Below, piece by piece: positions 12,920 through 19,707 of a stretch of 19,707 bases of DNA (its first letter is position 1; the number at the start of each line of letters is the position of its first letter). The notes beneath the pieces were generated by a model. That model was not told the origin of the DNA, searched no databases, and saw only the letters and a program-made list of their open reading frames with translations. The translations under genes were made by a program, and so were the position numbers. Origin of the DNA: RGIG4608 sp045125655 (GTDB lineage Bacteria > Bacillota > Clostridia > Oscillospirales > CAG-272); assembly GCA_045125655.1 (NCBI GenBank), contig JBGVNP010000054.1:1-19707 (forward strand). Direction: 5' to 3'.

Positions 12920-12948
12920 TTGACTAATTTAGTCGAAAATGATAAAAT
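12920..12948 (+). promoter_or_regulatory. Sigma-A promoter of the Na/Pi transporter gene
   Basis: TTGACT (12920-12925), a 17-bp spacer and TAAAAT (12943-12948). A short palindrome GACTAATTTAGTC (12922-12934) overlaps the -35 box and spacer and may be an operator. No tandem Pho-box repeats are seen. Confidence 0.75.
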
Positions 12949-13008
12949 ATTCTTGTATGTGAAAATACAAATTAAATTTATCATAACAAGCAATTAAGGA
13001 GAAAAACA

Positions 13009-14760
13009 ATGTTTGATATTTTTGACGTTCTCGCCCTTATCGGCGGTCTGTGTTTGTTTTTGTTTGGTATGAACGTTATGGGTGACGGCTTGGAAAGGCG
13101 CGCGGGCAACAGTCTCAAAACACTTCTCGGCAAGCTCACCAACAGTAAAATCAAAGGTTTTTTAACAGGTATGGGCGTTACCGCTGTAATCCAGAGCTCC
13201 TCTGCAACTACAGTTATGGTGGTCGGCTTTGTAAACTCCAAGCTTATGACCTTGAAGCAGGCGATTGGCGTTATTATGGGTGCCAAGCTTGGAACCACTA
13301 TCACCTCGTGGATACTTTCACTCGGTGGCATCTCAAGTGACAATGTTTTTCTTAAGCTTTTAAAGCCCACATCCTTCACTCCCGTTCTTGCGCTCATAGG
13401 TATTGCACTTACAATGTTTTCAAAGTCCTCTAAAAAGAAGGACACGGGAACGATCCTTCTCGGATTTGCAACTCTTATGTACGGTATGGACGCAATGAGT
13501 GATGCAGTAAAGGGACTTTCCACGATTCCCGAATTTCAAAATTTATTTCTCGCATTCACTAACCCCATCCTCGGTGTTATCGTCGGCGCGGTAGTTACTG
13601 CCATAATTCAGTCCAGCTCTGCTTCCGTCGGTATCCTTCAGGCACTCAGTGCAACGGGTGCAGTTTCATATGCGGCTGCTATCCCGATCATTATGGGTCA
13701 AAATATAGGAACATGTGTTACTGCTATGCTCTCATCAATCGGCACAAGTAAAAATGCAAAGAGAGCATCCTTCATCCATCTTTCATCCAGCGTTATAGGA
13801 ACTGCGATTTGGCTTTCGGCCTTTTGGATTCTCTCCGAAATTTTCAAGCCCGTTCTTCTCACCGAAGCGGCTTCTCATCTTGGAATTGCGGTTTGCCACT
13901 CAATATTCAATATTCTCTGTATAGCCATACTTCTTCCCGCATCATCACTCCTTGAAAAGCTTGCATATAAATTCATTCCCGATTCCGAAAGCGATAAGGA
14001 AGAAAAGGTTGAGCTTGACGAAAGACTTCTTGCAACTCCCGCAATCGCTCTCGCACAAAGCGCAGATCTTGCAAATAAGATGGCAAGAGCTTCAGTAGAG
14101 GGCTTCCGTCTCAGTATAGAGGCAATAAACTCATATTCAAGTGAAAAAGCAGAAAGAATCCGCAAGCTTGAAAAGAAGGTCGATCACTACGAGGACGTGC
14201 TTGGAACGTACCTTGCGAGACTCAGTCAACATCAAATGTCCGACGAGGACGGTGCAAAAATCACTATGCTTCTTAAGGCGATCGGTGATTTTGAGCGAAT
14301 CTCCGACCACTCCGTAAACGTTCTTGAATCCATTGAAGAGCTTAAGGAAAAGAAGATTGAGTTTTCCGATTCTGCAAAGAAGGAGCTTTCAGTTCTCTGC
14401 AATGCGGTTGACGAGATCGTTATACATACTGAAAATGCATTTGTAAATAATGACCTCTCGGTCGCTTACAACGTTGAACCTCTTGAAGAGGTAATTGACG
14501 CGCTTAAGAGAATTCTTCGTAACAGCCACGTTGTTCGTCTTAAGGGCGGTGAATGCACTGTCGAGGCGGGCTTTGTTTGGGCGGACCTTCTTACCGACTT
14601 TGAAAGAGTTGGTGACCACTGCTCCAATATTGCTCTCGGTATTATAGACACTAATAATAACAATATGAATGCACACGAGATGCTTCACGCAATCCATCAC
14701 GACGACACCGATTTCAAGCAAAAATTTATAGAATATTCAAAGAAATATTCTATTCAATAG
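13009..14760 (+). CDS. Na/phosphate cotransporter family protein with C-terminal PhoU domain
   Basis: This 583-residue membrane protein belongs to the NptA/YjbB (Na/Pi type II) family. Two inverted halves each carry the family's QSSSA motif: QSSSATT at 62-68 and QSSSAS at 201-206, within about eight membrane segments up to residue 320. Residues about 345-570 are a PhoU-like helical domain (KLEKKVDHYEDVL; IGDFERISDHSVNV; FERVGDHCSNIA), with the E/D-x-x-x-D metal-binding patterns. Such fusions move phosphate, mainly out of the cell or with Na+, and the PhoU part senses or tunes the flux. AAGGAG precedes the ATG. It is monocistronic, with its own promoter and a terminator. It is a phosphate homeostasis gene by family; direction of transport is not decided. 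Confidence 0.93.
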   Translation: MFDIFDVLALIGGLCLFLFGMNVMGDGLERRAGNSLKTLLGKLTNSKIKGFLTGMGVTAVIQSSSATTVMVVGFVNSKLMTLKQAIGVIMGAKLGTTITSWILSLGGISSDNVFLKLLKPTSFTPVLALIGIALTMFSKSSKKKDTGTILLGFATLMYGMDAMSDAVKGLSTIPEFQNLFLAFTNPILGVIVGAVVTAIIQSSSASVGILQALSATGAVSYAAAIPIIMGQNIGTCVTAMLSSIGTSKNAKRASFIHLSSSVIGTAIWLSAFWILSEIFKPVLLTEAASHLGIAVCHSIFNILCIAILLPASSLLEKLAYKFIPDSESDKEEKVELDERLLATPAIALAQSADLANKMARASVEGFRLSIEAINSYSSEKAERIRKLEKKVDHYEDVLGTYLARLSQHQMSDEDGAKITMLLKAIGDFERISDHSVNVLESIEELKEKKIEFSDSAKKELSVLCNAVDEIVIHTENAFVNNDLSVAYNVEPLEEVIDALKRILRNSHVVRLKGGECTVEAGFVWADLLTDFERVGDHCSNIALGIIDTNNNNMNAHEMLHAIHHDDTDFKQKFIEYSKKYSIQ

Positions 14761-14817
14761 CAAAGCATACATAATTGCTTGCATTCTTAAACACACTTAA
14801 TATCATAGAAAATTAAC

Positions 14818-14850
14818 TGAGCCGCAAGCTTTTAAAAAACTTGCGGCTCA
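14818..14850. terminator. Terminator-like hairpin between convergent genes
   Basis: TGAGCCGCAAG (14818-14828) pairs perfectly with CTTGCGGCTCA (14840-14850). The following T-run is imperfect (gtcattttta) on the plus strand and gttaattttc on the minus strand, so it is probably shared by the Na/Pi gene and the opposite-strand 456-residue gene. Confidence 0.75.
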
Positions 14851-14928
14851 GTCATTTTTATAATCCAATATTTTTTCAAATAAAAGACCGCCTTGCACAA
14901 ACAAAATCTAATGCAAAGCAGTCTTATT

Positions 14929-16299
14929 TTAGTTAAAATAATATATGGTTTCCTTGTCTGGACAGTTGGTAGATAAATCATAGATTTTTCCATCAGAATC
15001 CTTGAAATAGGTATGTCCCCATTCATTTCCTTCCACTTCCGACAATGAAGAACTGTTATTCCAATAATCCACTACCTTCCAGCCGTCTTCATAATAAACA
15101 CCCGTGGTACGAACACCTACGCTAAGCTCTCCACGAACTGCATCCTGAACATTCGCAGAATAGGATTCGCTTGAGCTTATGCCCCCTCTACTGCTTCCGT
15201 TGAAAATCCAAAATACGATTCCGATCAAAAGTATCCACGCCATAAACGGCGCAAACAATGCCAATCCGAAATATATCTTGTAATCCGATTCCCCTTCTTT
15301 GCAAGATATAATTGCATAGATAATCAATGAGAGCAATCTATGTGCAACCAAAAAAACAGCGGGATATAAAATCACATCCGATAAGTTCATACCTGTTTTT
15401 ATGTAAGGCATCATACCGTCCGCGAGACACAGGACTAAAAAAAGAACATACAAACAAACAAAAAACATACTGTGTTTTCCGTTGTTTTTCTTATAAAAAT
15501 AAGCCATTAAGAGCAACGGAATGATAGAATAATTTAAAATGAGTGTCACACCAATACCAAGCAAGGGATTGTTAAACATCGAAATATCGTAAGCTGATTT
15601 CAGATCAAACTCATTTCTAATGATAATAGAAACCAAAATATAACCAACAAATGCCGCCAAACACGCTATGTAATACTTTGCTGTGAATTCCTTTTTTATT
15701 TTCAAATTTTTCTTTTTTTGAGTAGTTACCACATTCTCGTGGGTATTGACTTTTTCTTTTGTACTTTGATTTTTAGAGGAATAATCAGCCAAGCATTCAT
15801 CATAACCGTTCTTTATTAAATTGGATATAAATTCCGGATCGGCACCAAGCTCGACAGGTGTAGAAAGTGCAAGCGCTTTTTTCATAAGTGCCAAGCCCGT
15901 TTCTTCATCTTTATCCCATATTCCAGTTCCGTGAAAAAGTTGGTACCCAAGCTCATAATATGCAAGGTTAAAATTGAGATCGGTAGATTCATGTATATAT
16001 TTATCTGCCCATTCCAAACATTGCGTTTGAAGCTCATTTTCTTCTTGACGTTCAGCATTGCTACCTACGATAACCGCACTCCAAAACAAAATATAGTGTG
16101 GGATGCCTGTCTTATCGCCGCATGCAACAAATCTTTCGGCAACGTCTACCATCTGTTCAAAAAGCTCTTCACTTTCTTCATCCACAAAACCCGTTTGCGC
16201 ATTCCATCCTTCACTTAATATATACTGCAATGAAGGAAACATAGCGGTAATTGAAAAATTAGATATTCTTTCTTTTAATTGATTTACAATCTCATTCAT
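14929..16299 (-). CDS. Unrecognised Sel1/TPR-like multi-pass membrane protein
   Basis: I do not recognise this 456-residue protein as a whole. Residues about 45-170 are helical and resemble Sel1/TPR-like repeats (NLAYYELGYQLFHGTGIWDK followed by EETGLALMKKALAL, where the GxGxxxD and ALMKKA positions fit Sel1). A charged Lys-rich linker (about 175-205) leads to about five membrane segments (209-227, 247-268, 278-295, 308-333, 342-366). The C-terminus (about 370-456) is a soluble Ser/Asn/Tyr-rich domain with VYYEDGWKVVDYWNN and GHTYFKDSDGKIYDL. The start ATG lies 2 bp after the stop of the zinc-ribbon gene, with no good ribosome site, suggesting translational coupling. Together they look like an accessory membrane unit; the function is unknown. 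Confidence 0.8.
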   Translation of the reverse strand: MNEIVNQLKERISNFSITAMFPSLQYILSEGWNAQTGFVDEESEELFEQMVDVAERFVACGDKTGIPHYILFWSAVIVGSNAERQEENELQTQCLEWADKYIHESTDLNFNLAYYELGYQLFHGTGIWDKDEETGLALMKKALALSTPVELGADPEFISNLIKNGYDECLADYSSKNQSTKEKVNTHENVVTTQKKKNLKIKKEFTAKYYIACLAAFVGYILVSIIIRNEFDLKSAYDISMFNNPLLGIGVTLILNYSIIPLLLMAYFYKKNNGKHSMFFVCLYVLFLVLCLADGMMPYIKTGMNLSDVILYPAVFLVAHRLLSLIIYAIISCKEGESDYKIYFGLALFAPFMAWILLIGIVFWIFNGSSRGGISSSESYSANVQDAVRGELSVGVRTTGVYYEDGWKVVDYWNNSSSLSEVEGNEWGHTYFKDSDGKIYDLSTNCPDKETIYYFN

Positions 16300-16301
16300 T
16301 C

Positions 16302-16604
16302 TTATTTATCGAAATGTTTTCTCAACTCATTATCAAGATATCTCTCAGAAATCTGACCCTTTACAGTTACTTGAGTCTTATGTTCTTTGCCACATTTTTT
16401 ACAACGCAAAAGAACATCCACATCACTATAGTCCTCACCCATAGCGGCAGGAACAGTACGAACGACATTAGCGTCAATTATGCAAGAAGAGTCAAATTTT
16501 TCCTTACAATTAGGGCATTCCTTGCCTCTATTCATAATTGATTTGTATATGAACAAACCGCCCACAAAAACACCAATAACTACAATACCAAATAAAACAT
16601 CCAT
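16302..16604 (-). CDS. Membrane-anchored zinc-ribbon protein
   Basis: This 100-residue protein has one N-terminal membrane segment (2-20) and a zinc ribbon made of CPNC (30-33) and CKKC (68-71) about 35 residues apart. An additional Cys41 is present. The family is not recognised; such small TM zinc ribbons are common in Clostridia and often precede a larger membrane partner. The ATG is preceded by AGAGGA. It is first gene of a two-gene minus-strand unit with the 456-residue protein, 2 bp apart. A hairpin TAGTGG/CCACTA (16653-16672) lies in the upstream gap and could be an operator. It is divergent from the XRE regulator, which may control it. Confidence 0.8.
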   Translation of the reverse strand: MDVLFGIVVIGVFVGGLFIYKSIMNRGKECPNCKEKFDSSCIIDANVVRTVPAAMGEDYSDVDVLLRCKKCGKEHKTQVTVKGQISERYLDNELRKHFDK

Positions 16605-16819
16605 AAATTAATCCTCTCTTTAAATTGATTTTTTAAAATAAATTATCAATAATAGTGGTTTGTAAGCCACTACTTTTGTATCAAGATTTTCAATCTCAAT
16701 ACACAATGTGCATACAATAAACGACGAAATAATAAATAAATGCATAGATTATCATTAAAATGCTAATTGTATTACTCCCCCCCTTCTTTTATTACAATTG
16801 TTTCGTCGCTGTCTTGTTG

Positions 16820-16858
16820 GTAACAAAATGTTACATTTTTATTGTAACATTTTGTTAC
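16820..16858. promoter_or_regulatory. Double palindromic operator in the XRE-regulator upstream region
   Basis: GTAACAAAATGTTAC (16820-16834) and GTAACATTTTGTTAC (16844-16858) are each palindromic (GTAAC-5-GTTAC) and are also perfect inverted copies of each other, with centres 24 bp apart. They lie 40 bp before the XRE start codon. A weak promoter (TTACAT at 16831-16836, 18 bp, TACAAT at 16855-16860) would be inside the sites. The rest of the 16605-16899 gap is AT-rich and shows only the 16653-16672 hairpin. Confidence 0.75.
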
Positions 16859-16899
16859 AATAAAGTCAAGAGTTTTTTGTTTTTTGGGGGAAAAACCAA

Positions 16900-17127
16900 A
16901 TGGATGATGATAATAACAAGGGATTAGTTGGTTTAAAATTGGTAAGAAAAGCAAAAAAATATAGTCAGTTAAAAGTTGCTATGGATTTATCCATTAGCCG
17001 AGAAGCTTTATCCTATTACGAAAACGGAAAAAGAAGTCCCGATATTGAGATGCTACGAGCGCTATCTAAATATTTTAATGTTTCAATTGATTTTTTGGTC
17101 AACGGAGAGGAATTCCAAAAGCAATAA
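16900..17127 (+). CDS. XRE-family HTH transcriptional regulator
   Basis: This 75-residue protein is essentially one Cro/CI helix-turn-helix. After an Asp/Asn-rich start it has LVRKAKKYSQLKVAMDLSIS (14-33), REALSYYENGKRSPDIEML (34-52) and KYFNVSIDFLV (57-67), the canonical XRE order. It has no other sensing domain. GGGGG lies about 10 nt before the ATG. It is preceded by the double palindrome (16820-16858), which is the obvious target for autoregulation, and it is divergent from the two-gene minus-strand membrane unit, whose start is about 215 bp from the operator. Base composition is more AT-rich than the core genes nearby, which suggests acquired DNA, though that is only an impression. Confidence 0.9.
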   Translation: MDDDNNKGLVGLKLVRKAKKYSQLKVAMDLSISREALSYYENGKRSPDIEMLRALSKYFNVSIDFLVNGEEFQKQ

Positions 17128-17182
17128 TCCAATCATAGATATTTTTTATCTTTGACAATTTTGCACGTAAACAAAATAAAAT

Positions 17183-17226
17183 AAGAACCACTTCCAAGAT
17201 TATCGCTCAAGGGTGTGGTTCTTTAT
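17183..17226 (+). terminator. Terminator-like hairpin after the XRE gene
   Basis: AAGAACCAC (17183-17191) pairs with GTGGTTCTT (17215-17223), followed by TATTTAT. The 23-nt loop is long for a simple terminator. Extended A/T pairing outside the arms is possible. Confidence 0.55.
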
Positions 17227-17318
17227 TTATATAAATTGCTCAGCATCTTATCATCTCGACAAAAGCCGACATATACTGTAATTGGCGGAAAACAAAAATC
17301 ACCGCCTAAGGAGAAGCT

Positions 17319-18116
17319 ATGAATAGAGATAATTATTACAGAAACAACAGATGCGGATGCGGCAGACGTCCCGATGAAAATGACGAAAACTGTATTATCT
17401 GCCCACAGGGTCCTCAAGGTCCGCAAGGACCCCAGGGACCACAAGGTCCTGCCGGTGAAATGGGACCGCGCGGCCCTCAAGGCGTGCAGGGAGTAATTGG
17501 TCCCACAGGTCCTCAAGGTCCGATGGGACCACAAGGTCCTATTGGAGAAACAGGCCCTCAAGGTCCTATAGGAATGACGGGTCCTCAAGGTCCTGCGGGT
17601 CCTATGGGTGCAACGGGCGCTACGGGCGCGACAGGCGCACAAGGTCCTCAGGGCGAGGTCGGTCCTCAAGGTCCTCGTGGATTACCCGGCGGAGTTCTTT
17701 CCTATGCGGATTTCTACGCACTAATGCCCACAGATAATGCCGCAACTGTGGCTTTGGGCACAGATGTTGCCTTCCCTCGTAATGGTGTTATCGCAAACAC
17801 CAATATCGGCAGAACAAGTGACACGGAATTTCTACTTTCAGCAATAGGCACGTATCTGGTCACCTTTAACGTCCCCGTTACCGAGGCAGGTCAGCTCGTT
17901 CTTACCCTCAACGGCACGGAGCTTGCCTACGGAGTATTCGGTAGAGCAACAGGAACGTCCGACATTATAGGCACAACGATAATTAATACCACAACAGCAA
18001 ACACGACCTTGAGTGTTCGCAATCCTGCAGCCAATGCAACAGCATTGACAATAACACCCTATGCGGGCGGAAACCTCCCTGTAAGCGCACACTTAACAAT
18101 AGTTCAAATCGCTTAA
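17319..18116 (+). CDS. Collagen-like (BclA-type) surface protein
   Basis: This 265-residue protein has a short polar, Cys-containing head (1-30), 31 uninterrupted Gly-X-Y triplets (31-123; rich in GPQ, GPA, GPM, GAT), and a C-terminal globular domain (about 125-265) with the TNF/C1q-like beta pattern of BclA tips (GTYLVTFNVPVTEAG, LTLNGTELAYG, NLPVSAHLTIVQ). BclA-like filaments coat the spore exosporium or the cell surface; Gly-X-Thr triplets (GAT) can carry O-glycans. There is no signal peptide, as in exosporium BclA. AAGGAG lies 6 nt before the ATG. CATATACT (17270-17277) resembles a sigma-E/-K -10 box, but no good -35 is seen. A GGCGG/CCGCC hairpin (17284-17306) precedes the ribosome site. 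Confidence 0.9.
   Translation: MNRDNYYRNNRCGCGRRPDENDENCIICPQGPQGPQGPQGPQGPAGEMGPRGPQGVQGVIGPTGPQGPMGPQGPIGETGPQGPIGMTGPQGPAGPMGATGATGATGAQGPQGEVGPQGPRGLPGGVLSYADFYALMPTDNAATVALGTDVAFPRNGVIANTNIGRTSDTEFLLSAIGTYLVTFNVPVTEAGQLVLTLNGTELAYGVFGRATGTSDIIGTTIINTTTANTTLSVRNPAANATALTITPYAGGNLPVSAHLTIVQIA
17409..17687 (+). repeat. Gly-X-Y coding repeat region
   Basis: Thirty-one in-frame 9-nt units encode Gly-X-Y triplets, with near-identical GGTCCTCAA and GGTCCGCAA blocks. Arrays like this can slip and change length between strains. Confidence 0.9.
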
Positions 18117-18117
18117 C

Positions 18118-18145
18118 AAAAAAACACCCACCCTCTTGGGTGGGT
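18118..18145. terminator. Intrinsic terminator shared by the collagen gene and ruvX
   Basis: ACCCACCC (18126-18133) pairs with GGGTGGGT (18138-18145) around tctt. The A7 run at 18118-18124 becomes T7 on the minus strand, so it is strongest for ruvX. The plus-strand T-run is poor (acatatttta). Confidence 0.85.
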
Positions 18146-18163
18146 ACATATTTTATTTGCAAA

Positions 18164-18610
18164 TTATTGCATATATTTCAGTTTGTCAAGCGCGTTTTGA
18201 AGTATGATCTGTGCAGAAAGAGTGTCAACAACTCCCTTTCTTTTCGCTCCACGCGTATTAGTTTCGTTAAGAAAGCGTGTAGCCGCCATGGTGGAAAGAC
18301 GTTCATCAAAAAAGGCAACGGGAACATCGGGCATTCTTTCCTCAAGCAGTGCTGCAAGCTCCTTTATTCTATCCGCCCTAAAGCCCTGCGAGCCGTCCAT
18401 ATTGATTGGAAGTCCCAAAACTATTCCTACTATTCTCTGCTCCGCGCAGACCTCGGCAATCTTATCCGCAACCTTTACGATTCCGCCGGGAGAAATATAT
18501 CCTATACCCGATGCAAGGATTCTCGAAGGATCGGAAACGGCAAGTCCCGTTCTCTTATCGCCAAAATCAATTCCGAGAAGCTTTCCCTTTGTGTTTAAAA
18601 TTCTATTCAT
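18164..18610 (-). CDS. ruvX: Holliday-junction resolvase-like RuvX (YqgF)
   Basis: This 148-residue protein has RNase H-like motifs of the YqgF family: GIDFGDKRTG (13-22) with Asp15, GLPINMDGSQG (66-76), FDERLST (101-107) and GVVDTLSAQIIL (126-137) with Asp129. It is essential in many bacteria; it is linked to Holliday-junction processing and to maturation of pre-16S rRNA 5' ends. The start ATG is at 18610. The only Shine-Dalgarno (AAGGGAG) is about 15 nt upstream, which is unusually far, so translation may be weak or use a structured spacer. A perfect sigma-A promoter lies at 18675-18647. Confidence 0.95.
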   Translation of the reverse strand: MNRILNTKGKLLGIDFGDKRTGLAVSDPSRILASGIGYISPGGIVKVADKIAEVCAEQRIVGIVLGLPINMDGSQGFRADRIKELAALLEERMPDVPVAFFDERLSTMAATRFLNETNTRGAKRKGVVDTLSAQIILQNALDKLKYMQ

Positions 18611-18646
18611 AATATAAATATACAGCTCCCTTCAATTTATGCTTTG

Positions 18647-18675
18647 ATTATATCAAATAAACCTTTCTTTGTCAA
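18647..18675 (-). promoter_or_regulatory. Perfect sigma-A promoter of ruvX
   Basis: On the minus strand, TTGACA (complement of 18670-18675), a 17-bp spacer and TATAAT (complement of 18647-18652), exactly consensus. It is the only strong promoter in the gap between ruvX and the M23 gene. Confidence 0.9.
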
Positions 18676-18703
18676 ATATAGTTTTTATAATTTACAAAAA
18701 ATC

Positions 18704-18731
18704 GTATAAATTCGTAATTAAGGGCAAAAAT
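18704..18731 (+). promoter_or_regulatory. Candidate sigma-F promoter of the SpoIIQ-like gene
   Basis: GTATA (18704-18708), 14 nt, and GGCAAAAAT (18723-18731) approach the sigma-F pattern (GTATA, about 15-16 nt, GGNNANNNT). In Bacillus, spoIIQ is a sigma-F gene. No sigma-A promoter is evident on this strand. Confidence 0.4.
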
Positions 18732-18773
18732 ACTATTATCAAATCAAAATTACACTCAGAAAGGAACAAAATT

Positions 18774-19463
18774 ATGTTTGATAAAGAAAAATTGATTAGA
18801 AATTTTAAGGAAAACAAAGCCGTTTACATCACGGCAATCTCCATTCTGCTTTGTATGATCATTATTATTGCCGCAGTTGGCGCGTCCAATGCGAACAAGC
18901 AGACTCAACCCGACCTCACAAAGCCCACACCTACAGTTCCTACCCCTACTCTTCCCGACAAGCCATCAAGTGACGTTGGAACAAAGCTCCCTACCTTTTA
19001 CCTTCCCGTTACAGGCAAGCTATCTGCTGTGCACGACAGTGAGCTTCAGGTTTTCTCTCCCACAATGAATGATTACCGAGTTCATCTTGGCGTTGATATT
19101 CTTGCGGAGGAAGGTACACCCGTTTATGCAGCGGCGGACGGCACAGTAACACAGATTTGGGAAGACGTGAGAATGGGTCAGTGCATCGCGGTAAAGCACA
19201 CCGGTGATGCGGTGTCCGTCTATAAAAACGTTTCAGTTGAGCTACCCAAAGGCATTATTGAGGGCGCAACAGTAAGGGCAGGACAGCAGATCGCAACAGT
19301 TGGCTCAACCGCTATGGTTGAAGTTGCAGAAGAGCCCCACCTCCACTTTGAAATGACCGTTGGCGGACTTGAGGTCGATCCCCTTGAATATTTTTCAAGT
19401 AAGGACGTAGCAACACTCCAAAAGGATACCGCCTACGAGCAGAACACAGAAACCGATAAATAA
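18774..19463 (+). CDS. spoIIQ: M23-family (LytM-type) peptidase, SpoIIQ-like
   Basis: This 229-residue protein has one N-terminal membrane anchor (about 16-36), a Pro/Thr-rich linker (about 43-70) and an extracytoplasmic LytM domain (about 75-212). The metal and catalytic residues look intact: HLGVD (His104, Asp108) and HLHFE (His189, His191). SVYKNVS (148-154) is the SpoIIQ-type variant of the usual YAHLS. In sporulation, SpoIIQ in the forespore membrane meets SpoIIIAH from the mother cell; clostridial SpoIIQ keeps the endopeptidase site that Bacillus SpoIIQ has lost. I choose the start at 18774 because AAAGGA lies 8 nt upstream; an in-frame ATG at 18669 lies upstream of the candidate promoter and adds AT-rich codons with no ribosome site. 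It could also be another cell-wall M23 protein, so the symbol is tentative. Confidence 0.82.
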   Translation: MFDKEKLIRNFKENKAVYITAISILLCMIIIIAAVGASNANKQTQPDLTKPTPTVPTPTLPDKPSSDVGTKLPTFYLPVTGKLSAVHDSELQVFSPTMNDYRVHLGVDILAEEGTPVYAAADGTVTQIWEDVRMGQCIAVKHTGDAVSVYKNVSVELPKGIIEGATVRAGQQIATVGSTAMVEVAEEPHLHFEMTVGGLEVDPLEYFSSKDVATLQKDTAYEQNTETDK

Positions 19464-19476
19464 TTTTAGATCATTT

Positions 19477-19506
19477 AAAAATCATCCGCGCAAGCGGATG
19501 ATTTTT
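19477..19506 (+). terminator. Intrinsic terminator after the M23 gene
   Basis: ATCATCCGC (19481-19489) pairs perfectly with GCGGATGAT (19494-19502) around gcaa, with flanking A4 and T4. Confidence 0.92.
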
Positions 19507-19512
19507 GTATAT

Positions 19513-19707
19513 AAATTGGGATTTAGCGCGCACTATGTTCGCACTAACCCACTGTTTGTTTTGCACCGGTTTTTCAAAAGCGGTCGCCCGCGCGGCGTGA
19601 GCGCAAAAAACGGCCCTTTCTTTTCCATAGCTTTTCTTTGGGCCTCTTTTTCCAAAGAAAAGCGGCTAAAAAGTCTTGGTATTAAAAGATAGTTTGCCTT
19701 GTGTAAC
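19513..19707 (+). repeat. Hairpin-rich TIR element, partial copy E3 (runs off window end)
   Basis: It begins AAATTGGGATTTAGCGCGCA then TATGTTCGCAC, the same terminal sequence as E2, in the same orientation. It keeps the GCTTTTCTTTG/CAAAGAAAAGC stem (19630-19663, again with a 12-nt loop) and GGCTAAAAAGTCTTGGTATT, but the rest differs more. The loop-side hairpin near 19565 has changed to ACCG/CGGT. It starts 7 bp after the M23 terminator. The remainder is outside the window. Confidence 0.82.

Noticed and set aside
17223..17669. Minus-strand frame rich in Arg, Leu and Thr
   Set aside because: It is the complement of the Gly-X-Y repeats, so the repetitive protein is an artefact.
17409..17687. 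Regularly spaced repeats considered as CRISPR
   Set aside because: The period is 9 nt, in frame and codes for Gly-X-Y triplets; there are no spacers and no cas genes.
18669..18773. Upstream in-frame ATG of the M23 gene
   Set aside because: The added residues are AT-rich noise, no ribosome site is present, and it overlaps the ruvX promoter and the candidate sigma-F promoter.

Overview
The window looks like a chromosomal segment of a spore-forming Bacillota (class Clostridia, probably an uncultured gut lineage). Evidence: Clostridia-type Shine-Dalgarno sequences (AAGGAG, GGAGGT), many perfect sigma-A promoters with 17-bp spacers, a CwlD-type amidase, a SpoIIQ-type M23 protein, a BclA-like collagen protein and a standard RadA/RuvX/L33-SecE-NusG-L11-L1 core. 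No replicon, phage or transposase gene is visible. Placement to family or genus cannot be made by eye.

Layout. 1-357: non-coding, hairpin-rich element with terminal inverted repeats (copy E1, cut by the window start). 373-3371 (minus): divergent TspO/MBR membrane protein downstream of a class A penicillin-binding protein, with a terminator between them. 3488-3883 (plus): two-CBS-domain protein. 3952-4746 (minus): membrane-anchored BspA-type leucine-rich-repeat protein. 5000-5704 (plus): S51 (PepE-like) peptidase. 5767-6774: three very small membrane or exported proteins in a row, each with its own consensus promoter and Shine-Dalgarno; the third is only 28 codons. 6796-7225: second copy of the element (E2), inverted relative to E1. 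7296-8051: cwlD. 8114-8590: a second kind of palindrome-rich non-coding element. 8637-10022: radA. 10143-12873: rpmG-secE-nusG-rplK-rplA-secG, with structured leaders before rpmG and rplK. 13009-14760: Na/Pi cotransporter with PhoU domain. 14929-16604 (minus): two unrecognised genes (Sel1-like/multi-TM protein and a TM zinc-ribbon protein). 16900-17127: XRE regulator preceded by a double palindromic operator. 17319-18116: collagen-like surface protein. 18164-18610 (minus): ruvX. 18774-19463: SpoIIQ-like M23 protein. 19513-end: third copy of the element (E3).

How it fits together. Three themes stand out: cell envelope and sporulation (PBP1, CwlD, SpoIIQ-like, BclA-like, with candidate sigma-E and sigma-F promoters for cwlD and the M23 gene); core information processing (RadA, RuvX, and ribosome/translocon genes, with secG placed after rplA where rplJ usually sits); and accessory material. 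The accessory material worth most attention is the three-gene micro-protein cluster with its operator-like inverted repeat, and the two families of folded, TIR-bounded non-coding elements placed just after gene ends. All calls are by reading only; no database search was run.
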